A stretch of 64,000 nt of DNA from Nocardiopsis algeriensis. Lineage in GTDB: Bacteria > Actinomycetota > Actinomycetes > Streptosporangiales > Streptosporangiaceae. Positions 1 to 9,656 of this stretch are shown here, one piece after another; the stretch's first letter is position 1, and the number at the start of each line of letters is the position of its first letter. The stretch spans positions 310,001-374,000 of the forward strand of contig NZ_JACHJO010000004.1 of NCBI RefSeq assembly GCF_014203695.1. The letters run 5' to 3'. A model generated the notes under the pieces. It made no database searches. It saw nothing but the letters and a program-made list of their open reading frames with translations, and was not told the DNA's origin. Both the position numbers and the translations under genes were made by a program.

Positions 1-1096
1 TGCCCGCGATGGAGCGGACCACCTCCGCGCCGGCGCCCGACCGCGGCGGGTCCAGGACGACGAGGTCGGCGTGCACATCGGCCCACTCGCGCATCTGGGC
101 CGCCACGTCGCCCTGCTCGATCCGGGCCTGCTCCATGTCCCGCAGGTTGCGGCGGGCGTCGCGCACGGCCTCGCTTCCGCTCTCCACACCCATGGTGCGG
201 CCCTCCGGGCCCACCGCCTCGGCGAGCGCTGCGGTGAACAGGCCCACGCCGCAGTACAGGTCCAGGGCGGTCTCCCCCTCCCCGGGCTCCAGGGCCTCCA
301 TGACCGCGCCGGTCAGGACGTCCGCGGCGGCCGGGTGGACCTGCCAGAAGCTGTTCGCGCCGAGGCGGTACTCGCGGCCGGCCGCGTTCTCGCGCACACC
401 GCGGCGTCCGCGCACGTGCTGGACACGTCCGCCCTTGAAGCGGCGCAGCACGGCGGCGGGGGCTCCGAGCTCGGGCAGGGGGCCCAGCTTGGAACCGGTC
501 GGGGTGACCACGACGGCGCGGTCGCCGCTGGTGGCCGAGGCGACCGCCTCCACGTCGCGCACCCCCTCCCAGCGCACCCGGGGGATGCCCAGGTCCGCCA
601 CCCCCGGAGAGGCGATCAGGCAGCGGTCGACGGGTTCGACCTCGTGGGAGCGGTGGCGGCGCAGGCCGGCGCGGCCCTCGGAGTCGACGGTGAAGCGCAC
701 CCGGGTGCGCCAGCCCAGACCGTCCGGTGTGCCGGGCAGCTCCTCCACGACGACCTCGCGGTCGATCCCGGCGATGCGGCGCAGCTGCTCGGAGACCACC
801 TGGGCCTTGATGCGGCGCTGGGCCTCGGGAGCCGCGTGCTGCCAGTCGCAGCCGCCGCAGCGGCCCGGACCGGCGAACGGGCAGGGTGCCTGGACGCGGT
901 CGGGGGAGGCGGTGAGCACCTCCACGGCGTCGCCGCGCAGGAAGCGGCTGGTCTGCTCGGTGACGCGCACGCGCACGCGCTCTCCCGGCAGCGCGTGGCG
1001 GACGAACACCACCTGCTCGTCACGGCGCCCCACACACCAGCCGCCGTGGGCGGCACCCTCGACGGTGATCTCGAACTCGTGTCCCACTAGGGTCAT
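1..1096 (-). CDS. TrmA/RumA-family 23S rRNA (uracil-5-)-methyltransferase, partial at the left edge
   Basis: The gene reads from an ATG at 1096 down to the window edge with no stop, so about 365 residues of the N-terminal and middle parts are present. The protein opens with a TRAM-like RNA-binding domain and then a cysteine cluster (CPFAGPGRCGGCDW) typical of the Fe-S cluster in RumA-type enzymes. The Rossmann SAM-binding motif DLYCGVGLFTAAL and the DPPRSG motif follow near the edge; the catalytic cysteine would lie beyond it. The family transfers methyl from SAM to C5 of uracil in rRNA or tRNA; the exact target cannot be told. It is divergent from the TrkA pair across 204 bp. In the relatives I know, an APC permease lies at this junction; none is here. 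Confidence 0.9.
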   Translation of the reverse strand, partial: MTLVGHEFEITVEGAAHGGWCVGRRDEQVVFVRHALPGERVRVRVTEQTSRFLRGDAVEVLTASPDRVQAPCPFAGPGRCGGCDWQHAAPEAQRRIKAQVVSEQLRRIAGIDREVVVEELPGTPDGLGWRTRVRFTVDSEGRAGLRRHRSHEVEPVDRCLIASPGVADLGIPRVRWEGVRDVEAVASATSGDRAVVVTPTGSKLGPLPELGAPAAVLRRFKGGRVQHVRGRRGVRENAAGREYRLGANSFWQVHPAAADVLTGAVMEALEPGEGETALDLYCGVGLFTAALAEAVGPEGRTMGVESGSEAVRDARRNLRDMEQARIEQGDVAAQMREWADVHADLVVLDPPRSGAGAEVVRSIAG

Positions 1097-1300
1097 GGCG
1101 GGGTCCTCCCGGGTCGGTGCTGTCGCGGAGCTGCCGCGCTGTTGTCGCGGTGAACTGCCTGTACAGCCACCAAACGTCCCCAATCTACCGGCCTTCGAAG
1201 GCCGTCCGGACAGGTCCGTGCGGAGGGCCCCGAGGCGGTGTGCCAAGGTGTCCTTGCGGCACGGCGCCCGTGCCCGGAGGCGGCTCGACGGGAGTGGAAG

Positions 1301-1975
1301 GTGCACATCGTGATCATGGGGTGCGGCCGCGTGGGTTCCACGCTGGCGCACACCCTGGTTGACCTGGGACACACGGTGGCGGTGATCGACCAGGACCCCG
1401 AGGCGTTCCGGCGCCTGCGCGGGGACACCGCCAAGTACGCGGTACGCGGGGTGGGCTACGACCGCGAGGTGCTGCTCGCCGCGGGGATCGATCGGGCGGG
1501 CGCGTTCGCGGCGGTCAGCAACGGTGACAACTCCAACATCATCGCGGCCCGGGTCGCCCGCGAGACCTTCGGCGTGGAGAACGTGGTGGCGCGCATCTAC
1601 GACCCCCGCCGCGCCGAGGTCTACCAGAGGCTGGGCATCCCCACGGTCGCCACGGTGCGCTGGACCGCCGACGCGGTCCTGCGGCGCATGGTGCCCGGCG
1701 ACGAGCGGGCCCCCGCCGGACCCGAGTGGCACGACGCCTCCGGAACCCTGGCCATGGACGCGCTCCCCCTGCCCGCGGGATGGACCGGAAGAACGGTGGG
1801 CGAGCTGGAGGAGCGCGCCCCGCTGCGGGTGGTCTACCTCTCCAGGCGGGGCCGGATCGTCCTGGCGCGCTCGGCCGAGCCGCTGGAGGAGGGCGACATG
1901 CTGCACGTGGTCGCGCACAACCGGGACCTGGGCGGGCTGGCCGAGCGGCTGCACGACGACGAGGCTGGTGAATGA
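1301..1975 (+). CDS. TrkA-family NAD-binding regulatory protein, first of pair (CeoB-like)
   Basis: A 224-residue protein with an N-terminal RCK/TrkA-N Rossmann fold: the glycine-rich loop GCGRVGS starts at about residue 6 and an acidic residue ends strand two (VIDQDPEA). A TrkA-C-like domain follows from about residue 140. Such proteins bind NAD(H) or nucleotide on the cytoplasmic side and gate K+ or other cation transporters. The GTG at 1301 was chosen because GGAGTGGAAG lies just upstream and the Rossmann fold begins there; an in-frame start at 1238 adds 21 residues unlike the family. It overlaps the next gene by 4 bp (ATGA), so the two are surely co-translated. In M. tuberculosis the equivalent pair is ceoB/ceoC. 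Confidence 0.9.
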   Translation: MHIVIMGCGRVGSTLAHTLVDLGHTVAVIDQDPEAFRRLRGDTAKYAVRGVGYDREVLLAAGIDRAGAFAAVSNGDNSNIIAARVARETFGVENVVARIYDPRRAEVYQRLGIPTVATVRWTADAVLRRMVPGDERAPAGPEWHDASGTLAMDALPLPAGWTGRTVGELEERAPLRVVYLSRRGRIVLARSAEPLEEGDMLHVVAHNRDLGGLAERLHDDEAGE

Positions 1976-2664
1976 GGATGCGGATCGCCATCGCGGGCGC
2001 GGGCAGCGTGGGCCGCTCCATCGCCACGGAGCTGGCCGGCAACGGGCACGACGTGCTCCTGATCGACCGGGACACCCGGGCGATAGGGGTCGACGACCTG
2101 CCCGAGGTGGAGTGGATGCTGGCGGACGCCTGTGAGCTGTCGGCCCTGGAGGACGCCCGGCTGGGCGGATTCGACGTGGTGGTCGCCGCCAGCAGCGACG
2201 ACAAGGTCAACCTGGTGGTCTCGCTGCTGGCCAAGACCGAGTTCGGGGTGGAGCGGGTCATCGCCCGCATCAACGAGCCCGCCAACGAGTGGCTGTTCGA
2301 CGACTCCTGGGGCGTGGACCTGGCGGTGTCGCCGCCGAGGCTGATCGCCGACCTGGTGGAGGGCCTGCACGAGGAGGAGGGTCCCGAGGAGGGTGCCCTG
2401 CCGCCCCTGCCGGGTGCCGAGATCGCCGAGTCGGTGCTGCACGCCGCCAGCCCGTTCGCGGGGCGGCCCGAGAGGGACCTGACCTCCGCGCTTCCCCGAG
2501 GTGTGGCCCTGGTGGCCGTCCTCGGTTCGGGCGGGGTGCGCCCGCCCGACCCCGACCGCACGCTCGCGGTGGGCAACACCGTGGTCTTCCTCTCCGAACC
2601 GGACTCCCTGGGTCCTCTGGAGGAACTCCTCTCACCCCCGGGGGAACCCGGCGGCGAGGACTAG
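1972..2664 (+). CDS. TrkA-family NAD-binding regulatory protein, second of pair (CeoC-like)
   Basis: A 230-residue protein starting MRMRIAIAGAGSVG, with the GAGSVGRS dinucleotide loop and LIDRD acidic strand of a TrkA-N domain, then a TrkA-C domain from about residue 145. It probably pairs with the product of the gene before it to form an RCK ring controlling a cation transporter. The start ATG lies inside the previous gene's stop region (ATGA overlap). Its TAG stop and the stop of the DUF3159 gene on the other strand share the tetramer CTAG at 2661-2664, an unusually tight convergent junction with no room for a terminator. No transporter is encoded beside the pair. Confidence 0.9.
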   Translation: MRMRIAIAGAGSVGRSIATELAGNGHDVLLIDRDTRAIGVDDLPEVEWMLADACELSALEDARLGGFDVVVAASSDDKVNLVVSLLAKTEFGVERVIARINEPANEWLFDDSWGVDLAVSPPRLIADLVEGLHEEEGPEEGALPPLPGAEIAESVLHAASPFAGRPERDLTSALPRGVALVAVLGSGGVRPPDPDRTLAVGNTVVFLSEPDSLGPLEELLSPPGEPGGED

Positions 2665-3398
2665 TCCTCGCGCCCGGCGGCGGGGGCGCTCTCCACAGGG
2701 GTGCGCCCCCGGGCCAGGAGCCACACCATGGCGGCGAAGGCGGCCACCTGGAGCGGCCAGCCCATGGCGACCTTGGAAAGACCCAGGAGGGCGAAGGTGT
2801 CGGCCCAGCCGTAGTTGTCGGCGAGCCACAGGGGGTACTGCACCAGGACCCGGATGACGCAGGGCAGGACCAGGAGCCAGGTGAGCCTGGAGGCCAGGCG
2901 GACCACCGCGGGGTTCTCCCGCCAGGAGGTGAAGTCCTCCTTCTCCCCGATGAAGGGGCCGATCATCAGGCCGATGGCGGGCCAGCGCACCAGGACCGAC
3001 AGACTCAGGACCACCGCGTAGACGGCGTTGTAGATGATGCCGGGCAGGAAGGCGTCGGCGGCGTCACCGCTGCGCATGGCGAACACCGCGGCGATGCCGA
3101 TGCCGAACAGGCTGGTCACCACGTACTGCACCGAGGAGCGCTGGAGGAGGCGGACGGCACCGAGCACGAGGGCGGCGACCACGCCCATGGCGATGGACAG
3201 GCGCAGCTCGGAGCTGACGATGTAGGAGAGGGTGAAGGTCAGCGTGGGGACGGCCGCCTCGACCATGCCGCGCTTGCCGCCCAGGGCCTTGGCCAGCTGG
3301 GAGCGTACCAGCGCCTCGACCGTGTCCTCGGTGACGGCGGGGGCTGCCGCCTGCTCCTGCGCCGGCGTGTCCCCGGCGGCGCTGCGCTGCTCGCTCAT
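2661..3398 (-). CDS. DUF3159 family membrane protein
   Basis: A 245-residue integral membrane protein of unknown function, conserved across actinobacteria. After a polar N-terminus (about 45 residues), a block beginning LGGKRGMVEAAVPTLTFTLS leads into five or six hydrophobic segments with the family-typical RWPAIGLMIGPFIGE loop. I chose the ATG at 3398 (MSEQRS); the upstream extension is Arg-rich and looks non-coding. In mycobacteria and streptomycetes the homologue sits next to the TrkA pair, as here, so a role in membrane ion physiology is often guessed but not shown. Family assignment is firm and function unknown. Confidence 0.88.
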   Translation of the reverse strand: MSEQRSAAGDTPAQEQAAAPAVTEDTVEALVRSQLAKALGGKRGMVEAAVPTLTFTLSYIVSSELRLSIAMGVVAALVLGAVRLLQRSSVQYVVTSLFGIGIAAVFAMRSGDAADAFLPGIIYNAVYAVVLSLSVLVRWPAIGLMIGPFIGEKEDFTSWRENPAVVRLASRLTWLLVLPCVIRVLVQYPLWLADNYGWADTFALLGLSKVAMGWPLQVAAFAAMVWLLARGRTPVESAPAAGRED

Positions 3399-3628
3399 CT
3401 GCTTCCGGTCCGCTTTCCTCGTCGTGTCGCCCGTTGCGGGCCATGGCGGCCCCAGCCTATGCAACGCACCACCTGCCGGTACAGACGCGCAAGGCGGAAC
3501 GCCCCTCTTCCTGGGGATGTGGCTGCCTTGTCCGCCCGCCTTCTTACCGGACTCTCACCCGGCGGGGCGGTGGCGCACGCCGTCACCGGTTCCGTACTCT
3601 GGGCGGCGACCGCGAGCGAAGGAGCCCG

Positions 3629-4729
3629 ATGCCGCCTCGAACCGCCCCCCGGACCGACCATCTGGAGTTCGCCGCCGCCGTGGACCGGCGACTGGCACGC
3701 CACGACGCCTCGCACGTGTGGTCCCCCCACTCGGTGGGCACCGTGCTGGCGCTGCTCGCGGCCGGAGCCTCCGGACGGACCCTGGACGAGCTCCGGTCCC
3801 TGCTGGGCGCCGGGCCGGAGGAGCTCCTGCCGGCTCTGGACGCGGCCGTCGAGGCCGAGGAGGGCCTGGATCTGGCCGCGTTCAACGGTCTGTACGTGCC
3901 CGCGGACCTGCCGCTGCTCCCCCGGTTCGCGGAGCGGGTGGGCGCGCGCCCGGGGGCCGAGGTGGCGGGTGCCGACTTCGCCGGCGACGCCGAAGGGGTG
4001 CGCAGGCGCGTCAACGGCAAGGTGTCCGACACCACCCGCGGTCTCATCGGGGAGCTGCTGCCCCGGGGCGTGCCGGGCAAGGACACCCGGCTGCTGCTGG
4101 TCAACGCGCTGTGGGCGAAGGTCGCATGGGTGGACCCGTTCGATCCCGCGTACACGAGGGACCGCGCCTTCCACTCCCCCGGGGGCAGGCGGAAGGTGCC
4201 CACCATGGTCCGGACCGGCCGCTGCCCGTTCAGCCGCGCGCACGGATGGGGCATGGTGACCCTCGAGGGGCACCACGGCCTGTCCCTGGACGTGCTCCTG
4301 CCCGACGAGCCGGGTGCCGCTCCGCTCACCGGCGGGGAGCTGGCCGCCCTCCATCGGGGCCGGTCCGTCCAGGAGGTGGCCCTGTCCCTCCCCCGCTTCT
4401 CGGTGGAGACCGACACCTCCCTGGTGGAGCCGCTGGCGTCGCTGGGGGTGCGGCGGATGGCCACGGACGAGGCGGAGTTCGACGGCATCGGGCCCGAGCC
4501 CCTCAAGGTCGACGAGATCCTGCACCGGTCCGTGCTGAAGGTCGACGAGCGGGGGGCCGAGGGGGCCGCGGCCACCGCCGCGATGATACTGACGGCGGCC
4601 GCCGTTCCGCGCCGGCCGGTGGCCTTCACCGTGGACCGGCCGTTCGTGTTCGCGCTGCGCCGCCGCGGCGCACTGCTCTTCCTGGGCCGCGTCACCGATC
4701 CCGTCGACCCCGGCCCGTCCCGCCCATGA
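3629..4729 (+). CDS. Serpin family serine protease inhibitor
   Basis: A 366-residue serpin-fold protein with no signal peptide. It is recognised from WSPHSVGTVLALLAAGA (the N-terminal WSPxS motif), the LLLVNALWAKVAW strand, and the C-terminal DRPFVFALRRRGALLFLGRV block. The reactive-centre hinge starts near residue 307 (ERGAEGAAATAA). It keeps Gly at P15 and small residues from P12 to P8, as inhibitory serpins do. Counting from the hinge, P1 falls in a run of alanines (LTAAAVP), suggesting an elastase-like target; this is inferred, not certain. Start ATG at 3629 has GAAGGAG at good distance. It is divergent from DUF3159 across 230 bp. Serpins are sporadic in bacteria; the likely target is an endogenous or competitor serine protease. 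Confidence 0.93.
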   Translation: MPPRTAPRTDHLEFAAAVDRRLARHDASHVWSPHSVGTVLALLAAGASGRTLDELRSLLGAGPEELLPALDAAVEAEEGLDLAAFNGLYVPADLPLLPRFAERVGARPGAEVAGADFAGDAEGVRRRVNGKVSDTTRGLIGELLPRGVPGKDTRLLLVNALWAKVAWVDPFDPAYTRDRAFHSPGGRRKVPTMVRTGRCPFSRAHGWGMVTLEGHHGLSLDVLLPDEPGAAPLTGGELAALHRGRSVQEVALSLPRFSVETDTSLVEPLASLGVRRMATDEAEFDGIGPEPLKVDEILHRSVLKVDERGAEGAAATAAMILTAAAVPRRPVAFTVDRPFVFALRRRGALLFLGRVTDPVDPGPSRP

Positions 4730-4794
4730 GGGCGGCGGGCGGCGGACGGGGGGACCGCGGCCGCGGGGCAGCCCTCGCGGGCGACGGGTGACGC

Positions 4795-5538
4795 TCAGAC
4801 CTCGAAGACCTCGAAGCCGGTGGCCAGAGGCACACCCGCCCACTCGCCCGCCTGTGCGGCCGCCCGCGGCAGGAAGGACTTCTGGTCGAAGCCCTCCAGG
4901 TTCTCCAGGTAGACCCTGTGCGCGTCCAGGGAGGCCACGCCCGCGGCGAGGTCGTCCTCGGACAGCTCGACGTAGTGGCCGGCCAGGGGGGAGGCCGCGA
5001 AGGCGACGAGGCGCACACCCGGCCACGGCTGCAACCCGTCGGCGACCTGTTCGGGGAAGACCCACCGGTTGGCGGCGTCGCGGACCGCGTCCAGCAGGGC
5101 CGGGCCCAGGACACGGTGGTCGGCGTGGTTGAAGCCGCCCGCCCCTCCGGGGAAGCTCTCACGGAAGTTGATCGAGACCACCACCTCGGGCCGGTGGCGG
5201 CGGATCGCCCCGGCCAGGGCGTGGCGCAGCGGCACACCGTACTCCAGGAGCCCGTCGGGGAAGTCGAGGAACTCGACCTCGTCCACACCCACCGCCGCGG
5301 CCGAGGCGCGCTGCTCCTCCATGCGCAGGGGCGCGCAGTCCTCGGGGGAGATGCCGTCGATCCCGGCCTCTCCCCTGGTGACCAGGAGCTCGGTCACCTT
5401 CTTGCCCTGCGCGGTCCAGCGGGCGATCGCCGAGGAGGCGCCGAACTCCAGGTCGTCGGGGTGCGCGACCACCGCCAGAGCCCTCCCCCAGTCCTCGGGA
5501 AAGGGGCGGGGAGCGGTGTTCTCCGTGGTCTGAGTCAT
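4795..5538 (-). CDS. PIG-L family zinc-dependent de-N-acetylase
   Basis: A 247-residue cytoplasmic enzyme with the LmbE/PIG-L signature: AHPDDLEFG at about residues 26-34 supplies zinc ligands and the catalytic Asp, and the third ligand lies in HADHR. Family members remove N-acetyl groups from GlcNAc conjugates (MshB and Mca in mycothiol metabolism, BshB, GlcNAc-PI deacetylase) or from secondary metabolites. I cannot assign the substrate; the sequence is not obviously MshB or Mca. Start ATG 5538 (MTQTTEN) is preferred over an upstream extension rich in Arg/Ser/Pro. It lies 58 bp after the DUF3710 gene on the same strand and converges with the serpin. Confidence 0.88.
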   Translation of the reverse strand: MTQTTENTAPRPFPEDWGRALAVVAHPDDLEFGASSAIARWTAQGKKVTELLVTRGEAGIDGISPEDCAPLRMEEQRASAAAVGVDEVEFLDFPDGLLEYGVPLRHALAGAIRRHRPEVVVSINFRESFPGGAGGFNHADHRVLGPALLDAVRDAANRWVFPEQVADGLQPWPGVRLVAFAASPLAGHYVELSEDDLAAGVASLDAHRVYLENLEGFDQKSFLPRAAAQAGEWAGVPLATGFEVFEV

Positions 5539-5596
5539 GGAACACACACTACGGAACGCTCCCCGGCACGTCCACGACAGCGGCGCGCACCCGCGC

Positions 5597-6424
5597 TCAG
5601 GCCTGCGCGGGGCCGCCTGGGGTCCCGCCGGGGGCGGCTCCGTTGCCGGCCTGGCGGGCGGCGTCGCGGCGGGCCTGCGCCGCCTGCGCCGCGCGCGCCT
5701 GGGCCGCCTTGGCCATCTGCTCCTGGATCTGCTTGGGCACGGTGATGGGCAGCAGCTCACTGGGGGGCACGGGGTGGTCGCCGCGCACCACGACGATGTC
5801 GGCGAAGAGCTTCTCGGCCTCGGCCATGACCTCCGGCTTGGCGGCGCCCTCGCCCCGGATCACGCCGCGCAGCACCCAGCGCGGACCGTCCACCCCGATG
5901 AAGCGCACGCGCTGGGCCAGCTGCTTGCCGTCCTCGGTGGTACGGCCGGGCACGGGGACGAGCGCCTTGAGCTCGGGGCCGAAGGTGCCGTCGTGCTCCT
6001 CGGCCTTGCCGCCCTGCTTGACGACCTGCTCGCGCAGCTCCTCGCGCATCTCGTCCCACAGGCCGGAGGACTTGGGTGCGGCGAAGGGCTGCACCTGCAG
6101 GGCGGTCTTGCCGCGCACCAGGGTCACGCCGATGATCTTCTGCTTGCCCTGGCGGTCCTGGGCGACGTTGACCTGGATGTCGGTGCCCTGCTCCATCGGC
6201 ACCTTCATGCTGCCCAGGTCCATGCGCTTGACCTCGGGGGCCTCTTCCCGAGAGTCCCACGGGCCGGTGGCCCGGTGGCGGTCGGCCTCCTTGACCGGCT
6301 CTCCGCCGGATCTCACCGGCTCGACCTCGTTTCCGAAGGAGACCGCTCCCGCAGCACCCTCACGGGGTTTCTGCTCCTCGTGCCCGGTGTTCTTGTCCCG
6401 CTTCTTGCCGCGGCGTCCAAACAC
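5597..6424 (-). CDS. DUF3710 domain protein
   Basis: A 275-residue soluble protein of unknown function conserved in actinobacteria next to dut. The first ~60 residues are basic and polar (MFGRRGKKRDKNTG). The DUF3710 core runs from about residue 65 to 235, and a low-complexity Ala/Gln/Pro tail ends in GGTPGGPAQA. Start is GTG at 6424, with GAGGTGAGG just upstream. It lies 57 bp downstream of dut on the same strand and is probably co-transcribed with it. Confidence 0.9.
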   Translation of the reverse strand: MFGRRGKKRDKNTGHEEQKPREGAAGAVSFGNEVEPVRSGGEPVKEADRHRATGPWDSREEAPEVKRMDLGSMKVPMEQGTDIQVNVAQDRQGKQKIIGVTLVRGKTALQVQPFAAPKSSGLWDEMREELREQVVKQGGKAEEHDGTFGPELKALVPVPGRTTEDGKQLAQRVRFIGVDGPRWVLRGVIRGEGAAKPEVMAEAEKLFADIVVVRGDHPVPPSELLPITVPKQIQEQMAKAAQARAAQAAQARRDAARQAGNGAAPGGTPGGPAQA

Positions 6425-6481
6425 GCCCTCACCTCTCGCTGTTCGTTGGCCCCGGCATCGCTCCGGGAACGTGCCCGCGCG

Positions 6482-6958
6482 TCAACGCTGTGCCGCGTGG
6501 CCCCCGGTCGAACCGAAACCGCCTTCTCCGCGGACCGACCCTGGCAGTTCACCGGCCTCGGTGAACACCGCCCTCTCCACGCGCTGGACGACCAGCTGCG
6601 CGATCCGGTCCCCCCGGGTGAACTTCACCGGGGTGTCCTTGTCGGTGTTGATCAGGGTCACCTTGATCTCGCCCCGGTAGCCGGCGTCGACCGTGCCCGG
6701 CGCGTTGACGAGCGTGACGCCGCAGCGCGCGGCGAGTCCCGAACGCGGGTGCACGAAGGCCGCGTACCCGTCGGGAAGGGCGATCGCCAGACCGGTGGGG
6801 ACCGTGGCCCGCTCCCCGGGTTCCAGGACGACGTCGATCGAGGTGCACAGGTCCGCCCCCGCGTCGCCGGGGTGCGCGTACTCGGGCAGCGGGACACCGG
6901 GGTCCAGGCGGCGAACCGCGATCCCGACCCGTCCGCCTTCCGGGGATGTGGTACTCAC
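6482..6958 (-). CDS. dut: dUTP diphosphatase (dUTPase)
   Basis: A trimeric all-beta dUTPase, 158 residues from the GTG at 6958. All five family motifs are visible: HPGDAGADL (I), PRSGLA (II), [13 protein letters not shown] with the catalytic Asp (III), [10 protein letters not shown] (IV) and the C-terminal [10 protein letters not shown] arm that closes on the triphosphate (V). It hydrolyses dUTP to dUMP and PPi, keeping uracil out of DNA. The start is uncertain because the ribosome site is weak; an in-frame codon at 7000 would add 14 residues. Downstream is DUF3710; upstream is a hairpin terminator and then valS. Confidence 0.95.
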   Translation of the reverse strand: MSTTSPEGGRVGIAVRRLDPGVPLPEYAHPGDAGADLCTSIDVVLEPGERATVPTGLAIALPDGYAAFVHPRSGLAARCGVTLVNAPGTVDAGYRGEIKVTLINTDKDTPVKFTRGDRIAQLVVQRVERAVFTEAGELPGSVRGEGGFGSTGGHAAQR

Positions 6959-7018
6959 AATGGCCGAGCCTATCGCTCCCGGGCCCCTGCCCCGGCGCAC
7001 CGGAGGGCGCAGAGGCGG

Positions 7019-7054
7019 GCGGCCGGGGACAGGAGTGCTCCCGTCCCCGGCCGC
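7019..7054 (-). terminator. Hairpin terminator after valS
   Basis: A perfect 12-bp stem (GCGGCCGGGGAC at 7019-7030 with GTCCCCGGCCGC at 7043-7054). The 12-nt loop can itself form a 4-bp GGAG/CTCC helix. It begins 16 bp past the valS stop and lies before dut, so it should insulate the two. There is no U tract, as is usual in high-G+C actinomycetes. Confidence 0.75.
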
Positions 7055-7070
7055 GCGACCGGTGCCCCGC

Positions 7071-9656
7071 CTATCCGGCGGACTCCTCCGTGCTCTCGGG
7101 CAGGGTGACCTCGACGGTCAGCTCGGCGTCGTCGGTGGCCGCGAAGTCGATCGCGGCGGCGCGGCCGGCGGCGGCGATGTCGCCGGCGGCGGCCCGTGCG
7201 GCCTCGACCTGCTTGCCCGCCACGCGCACGTGCTCGACCTCGGCGCGCATGGACAGCTTGGCCTCGGACTTGGCCTTGCGCACGGCCTGGAGGACCTCGG
7301 CGGTGGCGGCGAGCACGGCCGGGTCGCCGTCGGCGGCCGCGGTGCGGTACTCGGCGGCGTCGGGCCAGCGCTGGGCGTGGACCGAGCCCTCCTGCCACCA
7401 GCTCCAGACCTCCTCGGCCACGAAGGGCACGAAGGGGGCGAACAGCTTGTGCAGGGCGCCCAGGGCGAGGAGCAGCGCGGCGCGGGCGGAGGCTCCCTCG
7501 GCCGAGTCGGTGTCGTAGGCGCGGGCCTTGACCAGCTCCAGGTAGTCGTCGCAGAAGTCCCAGAAGAAGCGCTCGGTGCGCTCCAGGGCCCGGGTGTGGT
7601 CGTAGGCGCGGAAGGCGGCGGTGGCCTCCTCGACCGTGTCGGCCAGGGCGGCCAGCATCGCCCGGTCCAGGGGGCGGGTGACGGCGGCCGGGTCGGCGGC
7701 GGTGCCCTCGCCGGCCACCGACATCACGAACTTGCTGGCGTTGAGGATCTTGATGGCCAGGCGGCGCCCGACCTTCATCTGGCCCTCGTCCATGGCGGTG
7801 TCGGTGCCCAGGCGCCCGCTGGCCGCCCAGTAGCGGACCGCGTCGGAGCTGTACTTCTCCAGCAGCGCCAGCGGGGTGACCACGTTGCCCTTGGACTTGG
7901 ACATCTTCTTGCGGTCGGGGTCCAGGATCCATCCGGAGATACCGGTGGTCCGCCAGGGCAGCGTGCCGTTCTCGAAGTGGGCGCGCACGACCGTGGAGAA
8001 CAGCCATGTGCGGATGATGTCCTGGCCCTGGGGACGCAGGTCCATCGGGAAGACGCGCTCGAACAGGTCGTTGTCGCGCTCCCATCCGGAGGCGATCTGC
8101 GGGGACAGCGACGAGGTGGCCCAGGTGTCCATGACGTCGGGGTCGCCCATGAATCCGCCGGCCTGCCCGCGCTGGTCCTCGGTGTAGCCCGCGGGCGCCT
8201 CGGAGCTCGGGTCCACGGGCAGCTGGTCCTCGGTGGGCAGGATCGGCTCGTCGTAGCGCGGGTTGCCGTCGGCGTCGAGCGGATACCAGACGGGGAAGGG
8301 GACGCCGAAGAAGCGCTGGCGGCTGATCAGCCAGTCGCCGTTGAGCCCCTCGACCCAGTTCTCGTAGCGGGCGCGCATGTGCTCGGGGTGCCAGGCCAGT
8401 TCCCGGCCCCGCTCGACCAGCTGCCGGCGCAGCTCCTCGTCGCGGCCGCCGTTGCGGATGTACCACTGGCGGGTGGTGACGATCTCGAGGGGCTTGTCGC
8501 CCTTCTCGTAGAACTTGACCGGGTGTGTGATCGGCTTGGGGTCGCCCACCAGGTCGCCGCTCTCGCGCAGCATCTCCACGGTGCGCTCGCGCGCGGTGTG
8601 GACGGTGGCGCCGACCAGCTTGTCGTAGGCCTGGCGGGCGGCACCCGACTCCAGGCCCTGGGGCGGGTCGGCGACGACGCGGCCGTCCCAGCCGATGATC
8701 GGCCGGGTCTCCAGCTGGAGCTCGCGCCACCAGGTGACGTCGGTGGTGTCGCCGAAGGTGCAGATCATGGCGATGCCGGACCCCTTCTCGGGGTCGGCCA
8801 GGCGGTGCGCCTTGACGGGCACCTCGACACCGAAGAGGGGGGTGCGCACGGTGGTGCCGAACAGGTCCTGGTAGCGCTCGTCGTCGGGGTGGGCGACCAG
8901 GGCGACGCAGGCGGCCAGCAGCTCGGGGCGGGTGGTCTCGATGTGGACCGGGGTGCCGTCGGGCCTGTGGAAGGCGACCTTGTGGTAGGCGCTGGGCCGC
9001 TCGCGGTCCTCCAGCTCGGCCTGGGCCACGGCGGTGCGGAAGGTCACGTCCCACAGGGTGGGTGCCTCGGCCATGTAGGCCTCGCCGCGCGCCAGGTTGC
9101 GCAGGAAGGCGCGCTGGGCCGCGGTACGGGAGGTGTCGTCGATGGTGGCGTAGGTGTAGCGCCAGTCGACGCTCAGACCCAGGCGCCGCCAGATCGACTC
9201 GAAGACCTTCTCGTCCTCCGCGGTGAGCTCGTCGCACAGCTCGATGAAGTTGCGCCGCGAGATCGGCACCTGGCGCTTGGGGTCGGGCTTGGCCGGCGGC
9301 CGGAAGTCCGGGTCGTAGGGGATCGACGGGTCGCAGCGGACGCCGTAGTAGTTCTGGACCCGGCGCTCGGTGGGCAGGCCGTTGTCGTCCCAGCCCATCG
9401 GGTAGAAGACGGCCTTGCCGTTCATCCGCTGGAAGCGCGCGACGGTGTCGGTGTGCGTGTAGGAGAACACGTGGCCGATGTGCAGCGATCCCGAGACCGT
9501 GGGCGGCGGGGTGTCGATGGAGTAGACGTCCTCGCGGCTGCGGGTGCGGTCGAAGTGGTAGACGCCGGACTCATCCCATACGTCGACCCACTTCGCCTCG
9601 ATACCGTCCAGCGAAGGCTTGTCGGGCATGCGGAAGGAATGAGAGCGGTTGGTCAT
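7071..9656 (-). CDS. valS: Valyl-tRNA synthetase
   Basis: An 861-residue class I aminoacyl-tRNA synthetase. HIGH is present as HIGH at residues 59-62 and KMSKS at 584-588 (KKMSKSKGN). The editing (CP1) domain with [22 protein letters not shown] and the TFGDTTDV segment separate the halves; an anticodon-binding domain and a short C-terminal region follow. It charges tRNA-Val with valine and clears mischarged Thr. Start ATG 9656 (MTNRSHSF) is chosen since the residues before it are not conserved-looking and the ribosome site is weak either way. I looked for a T-box leader in 9657-9851 and saw none. In other actinobacteria valS usually sits near clpX; here the two are 50 kb apart. Confidence 0.97.
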   Translation of the reverse strand: MTNRSHSFRMPDKPSLDGIEAKWVDVWDESGVYHFDRTRSREDVYSIDTPPPTVSGSLHIGHVFSYTHTDTVARFQRMNGKAVFYPMGWDDNGLPTERRVQNYYGVRCDPSIPYDPDFRPPAKPDPKRQVPISRRNFIELCDELTAEDEKVFESIWRRLGLSVDWRYTYATIDDTSRTAAQRAFLRNLARGEAYMAEAPTLWDVTFRTAVAQAELEDRERPSAYHKVAFHRPDGTPVHIETTRPELLAACVALVAHPDDERYQDLFGTTVRTPLFGVEVPVKAHRLADPEKGSGIAMICTFGDTTDVTWWRELQLETRPIIGWDGRVVADPPQGLESGAARQAYDKLVGATVHTARERTVEMLRESGDLVGDPKPITHPVKFYEKGDKPLEIVTTRQWYIRNGGRDEELRRQLVERGRELAWHPEHMRARYENWVEGLNGDWLISRQRFFGVPFPVWYPLDADGNPRYDEPILPTEDQLPVDPSSEAPAGYTEDQRGQAGGFMGDPDVMDTWATSSLSPQIASGWERDNDLFERVFPMDLRPQGQDIIRTWLFSTVVRAHFENGTLPWRTTGISGWILDPDRKKMSKSKGNVVTPLALLEKYSSDAVRYWAASGRLGTDTAMDEGQMKVGRRLAIKILNASKFVMSVAGEGTAADPAAVTRPLDRAMLAALADTVEEATAAFRAYDHTRALERTERFFWDFCDDYLELVKARAYDTDSAEGASARAALLLALGALHKLFAPFVPFVAEEVWSWWQEGSVHAQRWPDAAEYRTAAADGDPAVLAATAEVLQAVRKAKSEAKLSMRAEVEHVRVAGKQVEAARAAAGDIAAAGRAAAIDFAATDDAELTVEVTLPESTEESAG

